15,369 bases of DNA, taken from positions 1 through 15,369 of the forward strand of contig JAFZLE010000020.1 of NCBI GenBank assembly GCA_017551645.1, in the 5' to 3' direction. The stretch comes from Clostridia bacterium. Its GTDB lineage: Bacteria > Bacillota > Clostridia > Christensenellales > Aristaeellaceae. A model generated the notes under the pieces. It made no database searches. It was not told the origin of the DNA and saw nothing but the letters and a program-made list of their open reading frames with translations. Each line of letters starts with the position of its first letter. Position 1 is the stretch's first letter. Of this stretch, positions 1 through 5,744 are shown piece after piece. The translations under genes were made by a program, and so were the position numbers.

Positions 1-1
1 C

Positions 2-2122
2 AACAACGTCGCCATCCGCGCCAAGGGCAACACTTCCCTGTCCTCGGTGGCGACGCTGAATTCCACACGCTACTCGTTCAAGGTGGAGTTTGACCACTAC
101 GTGGACGGCATGACCTACCACGGGCTGGACAAGCTGAGCCTGAACAACATGATCCAGGACGCCACCATGATGAAGGACTACCTGGCGTACACCCTCATGA
201 ACCGCATGGGCGTGCCGTCCTCCCTGTGCAGCTACGTGCAGGTGACCGTCAACGGCGAGGACTGGGGCCTGTACCTGGCGGTGGAAGGCATAGAGGACGG
301 ATTCCTGGAGCGCAACGGCATGACCAGGGGCGAGCTGTACAAGCCTGACAGCCTCTCCTTCGGCGGCGGGCGCGGCAATGGCCGTGATTTCGATATAGAG
401 AAATTCCGCATGGAAGAGGATGAGACCGAAGCGGCAAACGGCGCCGATACCGAAGAGCCTCAGGCCGAGACCGGATCCCAGGCGGGCCAGAGCGGTTTTG
501 GAGGGAACTTCCAGATGCCTTCGGGCATGGGCGGTTTTTCGGGCTTCGGCGGCAAAATGACGCCCCCTGACAGCAACGGCTTCACCATGCCCGGTTCGAC
601 TGACGGCAGCTCGTTCCCGTCCGGTGGGTTCTCGATGCCGGGTTCGACCGACGGCAGCGGTGCGTCCCAGTTCGGAGGCTTCTCCATGCCCGGTTCGACC
701 GACGGCAGCAGTGCTTCCCAGTTCGGAGGCTTCTCCATGCCGGGTTCCACAGACGGCAGCTCGTTCCCGTCCGGCGGCATGCCGGATATGAGCGGCTTTT
801 CCATGCCTGACGGAAGCGCCTTCTCAATGCCCGGAAGTTCAGATCAGGACGGGGCGTTCTCCTTCGGCAGCATGGGCGGCTTCGGAGGCTTCAACTTCGG
901 CATGGGCAGCGACGACGTGAAGCTGGTCTATACCGACGACGACCCGGACAGCTATTCCAACATATTCAACAACGCCAAGACGGATGTTTCCAAAAAGGAC
1001 AAAACGCGCCTTATACAGTCCCTTAAAAAGCTGAACGCCAAGGAAGACCTGGACGACACCGTGGACAAAAGCGAGGTCATAACTTACCTGGCGGTGCACA
1101 ACTTCCTGTGCAACGACGACAGCTACACCGGCATGATGGTGCACAACTACTACCTTTACGAGGAAAACGGAAAGCTGTCCATACTGCCCTGGGACTACAA
1201 CCTGGCCTTCGGCGGTTTTTCCGCCGGGTCAAACGCCACAAGCACGGTGAACAGCCCCATCGACTCCCCGGTCTCCAGCGGCACCACCGAATCACGTCCG
1301 CTTATCGCCTGGATCTTCAGCGACGGGGAAGCCCTGGAAGCGTATCATTCCGAGTACGACAGGTTCCTGTCCGAGAACATCGAAAACGGCTGGCTGGCGT
1401 CCGAGATAAGCCGGGTGAAGGAAATGATAACTCCTTACCTGGAGAAAGACGCTTCGGCTTTCTACGGTATGGACGAGTTCGAGAAGGCGGTGGACACCCT
1501 GCTGACCTTCTGCGAAAAACGCGCCCAGAGCATCCGCGGGCAGCTGGAAGGCACCATACCTTCCACTTCAAACGGCCAGAGGAACAGCTCTGCCCTGATC
1601 GACGCCAGCGAGATCTCCACCGGCGACATGGGCAGCATGTCCGGCGGCGGCGGGATCGGCGGCATGAAAATGCCCTCGTCCAGGCCGGAGAGCGGCTCTT
1701 CCGGGAGGATTTCAGAAGGCGCCTCCGACGGCCGTTCAGGCGGTCTCTCCATGCCCTCGGGCTTCTCCGGCGGGATGAGCGGGAGCTTCGGAGGTTTTTC
1801 GGGCGGTTTCCCGGGGCAAAGCGGGCAGACACCGCCGACTGCGCCTGATGGCGCTACTGGGAGCGTGTCCGCGGAAAACGCGGCTCCGTCTTCCGACACC
1901 GCCGGCGCGCCCAAGCAGGGCGAAGCAAAGCCGGATGACCCGCCGGAAGGCGACGGCGGAAGAGATGCTGGAACGTGGCGGGCGTCCATGCCGGGCGGCT
2001 TTTCCGGGAGCTTCGCTCCGCAGCGGAGCAATACCTCCGACTGGGTCATACTGGCGGCGTGCCTGGGAGTGCTGCTGCTCGCGCTGGGACTGACCAAAGT
2101 ATTCAGAAACCATAACGACTGA
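2..2122 (+). CDS. CotH-family kinase-like protein with low-complexity inserts and C-terminal membrane anchor (5' partial)
   Basis: The reading frame is open from base 2, so the gene begins upstream of the window; about 706 residues are visible. The first residues (IRAKGNTSLSS, then RYSFKVEFDHY) and the downstream LSLNNMIQDATMMKDYLAY and VNGEDWGLYLAVE match the N-terminal part of the CotH family (PF08757), atypical protein kinases first known from spore coat. The second conserved block, DDSYTGMMVHNYYLY followed by LSILPWDYN, lies at about 1114-1200 and holds the Asp residues expected for metal and catalysis. Between the blocks sits a roughly 190-residue Gly/Ser/Met/Pro-rich insert with near-repeats, and a second such region follows the domain (about 1620-2030). 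The end carries one hydrophobic segment (WVILAACLGVLLLALGL) and a short basic tail, so the protein is probably membrane-anchored with the kinase domain outside. Many CotH-like proteins of non-spore contexts exist, so a spore role is not implied. The family call is firm; the substrate is unknown. Confidence 0.9.
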   Translation, partial: NNVAIRAKGNTSLSSVATLNSTRYSFKVEFDHYVDGMTYHGLDKLSLNNMIQDATMMKDYLAYTLMNRMGVPSSLCSYVQVTVNGEDWGLYLAVEGIEDGFLERNGMTRGELYKPDSLSFGGGRGNGRDFDIEKFRMEEDETEAANGADTEEPQAETGSQAGQSGFGGNFQMPSGMGGFSGFGGKMTPPDSNGFTMPGSTDGSSFPSGGFSMPGSTDGSGASQFGGFSMPGSTDGSSASQFGGFSMPGSTDGSSFPSGGMPDMSGFSMPDGSAFSMPGSSDQDGAFSFGSMGGFGGFNFGMGSDDVKLVYTDDDPDSYSNIFNNAKTDVSKKDKTRLIQSLKKLNAKEDLDDTVDKSEVITYLAVHNFLCNDDSYTGMMVHNYYLYEENGKLSILPWDYNLAFGGFSAGSNATSTVNSPIDSPVSSGTTESRPLIAWIFSDGEALEAYHSEYDRFLSENIENGWLASEISRVKEMITPYLEKDASAFYGMDEFEKAVDTLLTFCEKRAQSIRGQLEGTIPSTSNGQRNSSALIDASEISTGDMGSMSGGGGIGGMKMPSSRPESGSSGRISEGASDGRSGGLSMPSGFSGGMSGSFGGFSGGFPGQSGQTPPTAPDGATGSVSAENAAPSSDTAGAPKQGEAKPDDPPEGDGGRDAGTWRASMPGGFSGSFAPQRSNTSDWVILAACLGVLLLALGLTKVFRNHND
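587..835 (+). repeat. Tandem in-frame repeats coding MPGSTDGS-type units
   Basis: The ATG of each MPGSTDGS unit falls at 587, 635, 686 and 737, giving periods of 48, 51 and 51 bases. Weaker copies (FSMPDGS, FSMPGSS) follow to about 835. All periods are multiples of three and the copies stay in frame inside the CotH-like gene. The DNA copies are near-identical in parts (for example the segment ending TTCGGAGGCTTCTCCATGCC is repeated), which suggests recent duplication or slippage within the coding sequence. Confidence 0.85.
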
Positions 2123-2126
2123 CCGG

Positions 2127-2153
2127 CAGCGGGGCTTCAGGCCCCGCTGTTTC
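2127..2153 (+). terminator. Rho-independent terminator after the CotH-like gene
   Basis: A perfect 9-bp GC-rich stem (CAGCGGGGC at 2127-2135, GCCCCGCTG at 2141-2149) with a 5-nt loop begins five bases after the stop codon. The T-tract is short (TTT then CGTCGT), so termination may be incomplete, but position and stem are typical. Confidence 0.75.
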
Positions 2154-2169
2154 GTCGTAAGGGCTGATG

Positions 2170-2198
2170 TTGTAATCCTGCGGAGGATATGGTACAAT
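2170..2198 (+). promoter_or_regulatory. Sigma-A-type promoter for the cupin/BNR unit
   Basis: TTGTAA at 2170-2175 and TACAAT at 2193-2198 are separated by exactly 17 bases. A TG at 2190-2191, one base before the -10 hexamer, makes it an extended -10. Expected start of transcription is about 2205, giving a leader of roughly 70 nt before the cupin ATG at 2273. Confidence 0.75.
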
Positions 2199-2212
2199 AG
2201 GTCCGCATAATA

Positions 2213-2259
2213 CAGCCCGCGGCGCCCGCTAAAACGGCGGGTATCGCCGCGCGCGGCTG
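2213..2259 (+). promoter_or_regulatory. Large GC-rich hairpin in the 5' leader, abutting the cupin ribosome site
   Basis: Three stacked helices can be drawn: 2213-2217 with 2255-2259 (5 bp), 2218-2224 with 2245-2251 (7 bp) and 2225-2229 with 2237-2241 (5 bp). They are separated by two 3-nt bulges and closed by a 7-nt loop. No T-run follows, so it is not a terminator. The helix ends two bases before the GGAGGA Shine-Dalgarno site (2261-2266), so it may affect mRNA stability or translation. It matches no riboswitch class I recognise. Confidence 0.5.
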
Positions 2260-2272
2260 AGGAGGAGACGAT

Positions 2273-2602
2273 ATGTCGGCTTTTGTCAGGCACGATGACT
2301 CGAAAGAGCGGGATCTGGGCGGCGGCGTGCGCCGCAGGGTGCTGGCCCATAATCCCGAAATAATGGCTGTGGAAGTCAGCTTTGAGACGGGCGCCCAGGG
2401 AGAAATGCACACCCATCCCCACGTGCAGTGCTCTTACGTGCTCAGCGGCAGGTTCATATACACGCTTGGGGAACAGGATCACGAGATGGCGCCCGGGGAC
2501 TCCATCACCGTGCCCGGAGGCGCGGCTCACGGCACCCTGTGCCTGGAAAAGGGCGCGCTGCTGGACGTGTTCACCCCCGAGAGGGAAGACTTTCTCAAAT
2601 AA
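2273..2602 (+). CDS. Cupin-domain protein, KdgF-like
   Basis: This is a 109-residue single-domain cupin with no signal peptide, so cytoplasmic. Metal ligands are visible as H46, H48, Q52 and H86, inside HTHPHVQCSYVLSG and PGGAAHG, with the cupin turn APGDSITVPGG between them. The tail DVFTPERED carries D98, F100 and R104; this D-x-F-x3-R spacing is the one I recall for the catalytic residues of KdgF. KdgF converts 4,5-unsaturated uronates released by polysaccharide lyases or unsaturated-uronyl hydrolases to the linear keto sugar. The start is set by GGAGGA at 2261-2266, six bases before ATG. The gene stops 15 bases before the BNR enzyme and shares its promoter. The cupin fold is certain; the KdgF role is an inference from the tail motif and carbohydrate neighbours. 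A generic sugar-binding or isomerase-type cupin is the alternative. Confidence 0.9.
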   Translation: MSAFVRHDDSKERDLGGGVRRRVLAHNPEIMAVEVSFETGAQGEMHTHPHVQCSYVLSGRFIYTLGEQDHEMAPGDSITVPGGAAHGTLCLEKGALLDVFTPEREDFLK

Positions 2603-2617
2603 ACGCGAGGTGACGCC

Positions 2618-3661
2618 ATGAAGCTTGTTGAGCTCAAACAGGAATTCCTGATGGAGGAAGCGCGGCCCTTCGACAGCTGCCACGCCTCCACGCTGGTCAG
2701 GCTGGATAACGGGGACATACTCTGCGCGTATTTCGCGGGCACCTGGGAGCACGCTCCCGACACAGCCATATGGATGTCCCGCCGCACGAAGGAAGGCTGG
2801 CAGCCGCCCCGCAAGCTGGCCGACGTAAAGGACATACCCATGTGGAACCCCGTGCTGTTCGACTTTGGAAACGGCACCATACGCCTGTTTTTCAAGGTAG
2901 GCAGGGAGATACCCATCTGGCAGACCTGGTACATGGACAGCTATGACGGGGGAAACACTTTTACCGAGCTTAAAGAGCTGGTGCCGGGGGACGAAAGCGG
3001 CGGCCGGGGCCCCGTGAAGAACAAGCCCATACGCCTTAAGGACGGCACCGTGCTGGCGCCCGCGTCGGCGGAGAGCGAGACCTGCTGGGAGGCGTTCACG
3101 GACATTTCTTCAGACGGCGGCCGCACCTGGGAAAAGAGCGCTCCCGTGCCCATGCGCCGGGTGGTCCTGTCCGCCACGGGCACCGTGAACACACAGCTCA
3201 TACACCGTCCCTACGACAGGCACATGATATTCGGCAAGGGCATCATCCAGCCCACCCTGTGGGAAGACGAAAAGGGCGTGCACATGCTGTGCCGCTCCAC
3301 TTCCTCCCGCATATACCGCAGCGACTCCGCAGACGGGGGCAGAAGCTGGAGCCTGGCGTACGACACCGGCCTGCCCAACAACAACTCCGGCATAGACCTG
3401 GCTCAAAAGCCGGACGGCACATTAGTGCTGGCGTACAATCCCCGGGACAACTACCCCGGCTTATACAAGGGCGCGCGCACGCCGCTGAGCATAGCCGTTT
3501 CCACGGACGGCGGCGAAAGCTTTGACCGGGTATGCGACCTGGAGACCGAGGCGGGCTCCTTCGCCTACCCCTCCATGATCGCGGATAAGGACGGCACGCT
3601 GTACGTCGTATATACCTGGAACCGGGAAAGGATACGCTTCGCGTCCTTCCGTCTGGAGTAG
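2618..3661 (+). CDS. BNR/Asp-box beta-propeller glycan-active enzyme (sialidase-like family, PF13088 type)
   Basis: This 347-residue protein has four Asp-box motifs: SYDGGNTF (108-115), SSDGGRTW (164-171), SADGGRSW (237-244) and STDGGESF (295-302), the mark of sialidase-fold beta-propellers. Family blocks include DSCHASTLV near residue 19, MWNPVLF (75-81), GPVKNKPIRL (131-140), NNNSGIDLA (254-262) and SFAYPSMI...VVYTWNRERI near the end. Proteins of this family are usually annotated as exo-alpha-sialidase, but the N-terminal RIP arginine motif of true GH33 sialidases is not visible and no sialic-acid genes lie nearby, so that name is doubtful. There is no signal peptide, which suggests a cytoplasmic enzyme acting on imported oligosaccharide. 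GAGGTGA lies four bases before the ATG. It is transcribed with the KdgF-like cupin. The fold is confident; the substrate and even hydrolase versus lyase are open. Confidence 0.88.
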   Translation: MKLVELKQEFLMEEARPFDSCHASTLVRLDNGDILCAYFAGTWEHAPDTAIWMSRRTKEGWQPPRKLADVKDIPMWNPVLFDFGNGTIRLFFKVGREIPIWQTWYMDSYDGGNTFTELKELVPGDESGGRGPVKNKPIRLKDGTVLAPASAESETCWEAFTDISSDGGRTWEKSAPVPMRRVVLSATGTVNTQLIHRPYDRHMIFGKGIIQPTLWEDEKGVHMLCRSTSSRIYRSDSADGGRSWSLAYDTGLPNNNSGIDLAQKPDGTLVLAYNPRDNYPGLYKGARTPLSIAVSTDGGESFDRVCDLETEAGSFAYPSMIADKDGTLYVVYTWNRERIRFASFRLE

Positions 3662-3707
3662 ACGGGGAAATAATTTAGCTTTTTCAGTACAATGATTTAG
3701 TATATTT

Positions 3708-3730
3708 AAGCGTACCTTTCAGGCATGCTT
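3708..3730. promoter_or_regulatory. Imperfect 23-bp dyad just upstream of the transporter promoter; candidate operator
   Basis: The sequence AAGCGTACCT / TTC / AGGCATGCTT has 8 of 10 arm positions complementary around a 3-nt centre. It ends two bases before the TTGACA -35 box. That position fits an activator or repressor site, but no regulator gene lies in the window and a chance dyad cannot be excluded. Confidence 0.35.
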
Positions 3731-3732
3731 AA

Positions 3733-3761
3733 TTGACACGAAACCGCGGCTGTGCTAAAAT
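3733..3761 (+). promoter_or_regulatory. Sigma-A promoter of the ABC transporter operon
   Basis: A perfect -35 TTGACA (3733-3738) and a near-consensus -10 TAAAAT (3756-3761) are separated by 17 bases. Transcription should start near 3768, leaving a leader of about 60 nt before the permease ATG at 3827. The -10 box lies in the loop of the perfect inverted repeat 3744-3771. Confidence 0.85.
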
Positions 3762-3782
3762 ACAGCCGCGGATCCTTTTTTA
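3744..3782 (+). terminator. Perfect inverted repeat with T-run: terminator of the upstream unit overlapping the next promoter
   Basis: CCGCGGCTGT (3744-3753) and ACAGCCGCGG (3762-3771) form a perfect 10-bp stem with an 8-nt loop. ATCC and then a run of Ts (from 3776) follow, as in a Rho-independent terminator for the BNR gene transcript. The loop contains the -10 box of the transporter promoter, so transcripts starting at about 3768 contain only part of the right arm and escape the hairpin. The same palindrome could instead be an operator. Confidence 0.65.
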
Positions 3783-3812
3783 TTTGTTTCGATCACCGGG
3801 CAGCATACGTGC

Positions 3813-3818
3813 GGGAGG
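3813..3818 (+). promoter_or_regulatory. Ribosome binding site deciding the first permease start
   Basis: GGGAGG lies eight bases before ATG 3827. A longer frame from 3752 would start upstream of the predicted transcription start, so this site fixes the N-terminus. Confidence 0.8.
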
Positions 3819-3826
3819 ATACAGGC

Positions 3827-4771
3827 ATGACCGTTTCAGGGCCTATCCGGGCTCACAAGGACTCACTGCCTATCCGGGCGATAAAAGCCGTCAGGCGCGA
3901 CAGATGGCTTTTCCTGATCATGCTCCTGCCCACGGTGTACTACGCCATGTTCTGCTACTATCCCATGTTCGGGATAATGGTCGCGTTCAAGAATTTCTTG
4001 CCCAAGGAAGGCATCTGGGGCAGCCCCTGGTACGGCTTAAGGTACATGCGGATGATATTCGCGGACGAGTATTTCTGGCATGTGTTTTTCAATACCATAG
4101 CGCTCAATCTGACCAACCTGGTCATCACCTTCCCCGCGCCCATCATATTCGCCCTGCTGCTCAACGAAGTGGGGTCCGTTACGTACAAAAAAACGGTGCA
4201 GACCATCACTTACCTGCCCCACTTCCTGTCGGTGGTGGTCATCGTGGGCATGATAAACGACATGTTCAACTCCACCGGCATAGTCAACACCATCATCAAG
4301 GGCGCGGGAGGCGAGACCAAGGCTTTTCTTACTTCCGCCGCCTGGTTCCGCCCGCTGTACATAGGCTCCAACATATGGACCAACGTGGGCTGGGACTCCA
4401 TAATCTACCTGGCGGCGCTTTCGGGCGTGGACATGCAGCTGTACGAGGCCGCGAGGATAGACGGGGCGGGCCGCTGGAAGCAGACCCTGCACGTGACCCT
4501 GCCGGGCATACTGCCCACGATAATCATAATGCTCATACTGGCCATGGGGCGCATAATGAACGTGTCCTTCCAGAAGATCTGGCTGATGATGAACGGCGGC
4601 AACCAGCAGGTGGCGGACGTGATCGCCACTTACGTGTACCAGAGGGGAATAGTCAAGTCCGACTTCAGCTACGCCACGGGCGTGAACCTGTTCCAGAGCC
4701 TGATATCCCTGTTCTTCGTGATAATAACCAACGCCATATCGCGAAGAGCCACGGAAACGAGCCTGTGGTAA
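3827..4771 (+). CDS. ABC sugar transporter permease, LplB type
   Basis: This 314-residue inner-membrane subunit belongs to a carbohydrate-uptake ABC importer. It has about six hydrophobic segments (near residues 27-47, 84-112, 126-146, 186-200, 225-243 and 285-302) and the permease EAA loop, EAARIDGAGRWKQTLHVTLP, at 207-226, which contacts the ATPase. The N-terminal charged stretch plus FLIMLLPTVYYAMFCYYPMFG is typical of LplB/YteP-like permeases that import complex oligosaccharides in Firmicutes. The ATG at 3827 is chosen because GGGAGG (3813-3818) lies eight bases upstream; the longer frame would begin inside the promoter. The stop codon forms part of the next gene's ribosome site (TAAGGAGGG), implying translational coupling. 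Ile codons here are mostly ATA (21 of 35 by my count). Confidence 0.93.
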   Translation: MTVSGPIRAHKDSLPIRAIKAVRRDRWLFLIMLLPTVYYAMFCYYPMFGIMVAFKNFLPKEGIWGSPWYGLRYMRMIFADEYFWHVFFNTIALNLTNLVITFPAPIIFALLLNEVGSVTYKKTVQTITYLPHFLSVVVIVGMINDMFNSTGIVNTIIKGAGGETKAFLTSAAWFRPLYIGSNIWTNVGWDSIIYLAALSGVDMQLYEAARIDGAGRWKQTLHVTLPGILPTIIIMLILAMGRIMNVSFQKIWLMMNGGNQQVADVIATYVYQRGIVKSDFSYATGVNLFQSLISLFFVIITNAISRRATETSLW

Positions 4772-4777
4772 GGAGGG
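4771..4777 (+). promoter_or_regulatory. Ribosome binding site overlapping the first permease stop
   Basis: AGGAGGG begins on the last base of the TAA stop of the first permease. Its spacing selects GTG 4785, not GTG 4779, as the start of the second permease. Confidence 0.75.
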
Positions 4778-4784
4778 TGTGACT

Positions 4785-5699
4785 GTGACGGGAAAAGCCA
4801 AAACCGTTAAGCGTCCTGCCCCCATACGGGAGGGCGGCGCCTCCAGGAGCGTGTTCGTGGCGTTCAACTACTGCCTGCTGTTCCTGATGATGCTCATAAC
4901 GCTGTACCCGCTGTACCTTACGGTCATCGTGTCCGTGAGCAACGGCATGAACGTGATGCGGGGCGAAGTCAGCGTGCTGCCCGTGAACGTCACGCTGGAG
5001 ACGTACAAAAACATATTCAAGGGCGACATACTCATCTACATGCGCAATTCCGTGCTCTATACGGTGCTGGGCACCTTCGTGAACATAGTCATGAGCTGCC
5101 TGTGCGCGTACCCCCTTACCCGCAAAAGCTTCTGCGCCCGCAGGTTCTACACCGCCATGGTCACCGTCACGCTGTTCTTCGGCGGCGGCATGGTGCCCAT
5201 GTACCTGGCGGTCAGGACGTTCGGGCTCATGGACAGCATCTGGTCGCTGATACTGCCCGGGGCGATCTCCACCTACAACATGATAATCATACGCACCGCC
5301 TTCGCTTCCCTGCCGGATTCCCTGATAGAGTCCGCCCAGCTGGACGGCGCCAACGACCTGAGGATACTTTTCAGGATAGTGATACCCCTGAGCAAGGCTA
5401 CCCTGTCCACCATGGTGCTGTTCTACGCCGTGAGCCACTGGAACTCCTACTTTGACGCCATGATGTACATCCGCACCAAGACCAAGTACCCCCTGCAGAT
5501 ACACTTAAGGAACCTGCTGGTGGCAGGCATAGCCAGCGAGGAACTGCAGGCGGCGGGCACCGGCCAGGCTTTCGCGGTGACCGAGCGCACCATGCGCGCC
5601 GCCACCATAATCGTGTCCACACTGCCCATACTTATAGTGTATCCCTTCGTGCAGAGGTATTTCGTTACCGGGGTCATGATCGGCTCCGTGAAAGGCTGA
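4785..5699 (+). CDS. ABC sugar transporter permease, YtcP type (MalG-like)
   Basis: This is the second membrane subunit of the importer, 304 residues, with about six hydrophobic segments (for example 28-51, 91-108, 123-142, 153-169, 206-217 and 273-289). The EAA-type loop is ESAQLDGANDLRILFRIVIP at 182-201. The C-terminus ends in VQRYFVTGVMIGSVKG, the usual end of YtcP/MalG-like permeases. GTG at 4785 is preferred over GTG at 4779 because AGGAGGG (4771-4777) gives a 7-base spacing, against one base for the earlier codon. It pairs with the preceding LplB-type permease and the solute-binding protein that follows. No ATP-binding subunit is present, as is common where a shared MsmX/UgpC-type ATPase serves several importers. 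Confidence 0.93.
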   Translation: MTGKAKTVKRPAPIREGGASRSVFVAFNYCLLFLMMLITLYPLYLTVIVSVSNGMNVMRGEVSVLPVNVTLETYKNIFKGDILIYMRNSVLYTVLGTFVNIVMSCLCAYPLTRKSFCARRFYTAMVTVTLFFGGGMVPMYLAVRTFGLMDSIWSLILPGAISTYNMIIIRTAFASLPDSLIESAQLDGANDLRILFRIVIPLSKATLSTMVLFYAVSHWNSYFDAMMYIRTKTKYPLQIHLRNLLVAGIASEELQAAGTGQAFAVTERTMRAATIIVSTLPILIVYPFVQRYFVTGVMIGSVKG

Positions 5700-5744
5700 T
5701 TTCACGCGTTTAGACGCTTGAAAATACATAAGGAGGAAACCCGT

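Noticed and set aside
460..804. Antisense open frame across the CotH repeats, with its own repeated peptide
   Set aside because: It mirrors the repeats of the sense gene, has no ribosome site and resembles no family.
587..835. Regularly spaced repeats that could suggest a CRISPR array
   Set aside because: Periods are 48-51 bases, always multiples of three, the between-repeat parts are also similar, and the whole stretch is in frame inside the CotH-like gene.
1736..2752. Long minus-strand open frame of 338 codons
   Set aside because: It crosses the 3' end of CotH, a promoter and the whole cupin gene on the other strand; the peptide is Arg/Ala/His-rich shadow sequence.
3752..3826. Longer start for the first permease
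   Set aside because: The extra codons begin in the promoter -10 region and before the predicted transcription start, with no ribosome site; ATG 3827 has one.
4037..5504. Long minus-strand frames opposite the two permeases
   Set aside because: His/Val/Gly-rich products typical of shadows in GC-rich DNA; the plus-strand permeases carry all the conserved motifs.
5718..5744. TTG start for the binding protein
   Set aside because: It lies upstream of a perfect AAGGAGG site for ATG 5745 and would spoil the signal peptide.
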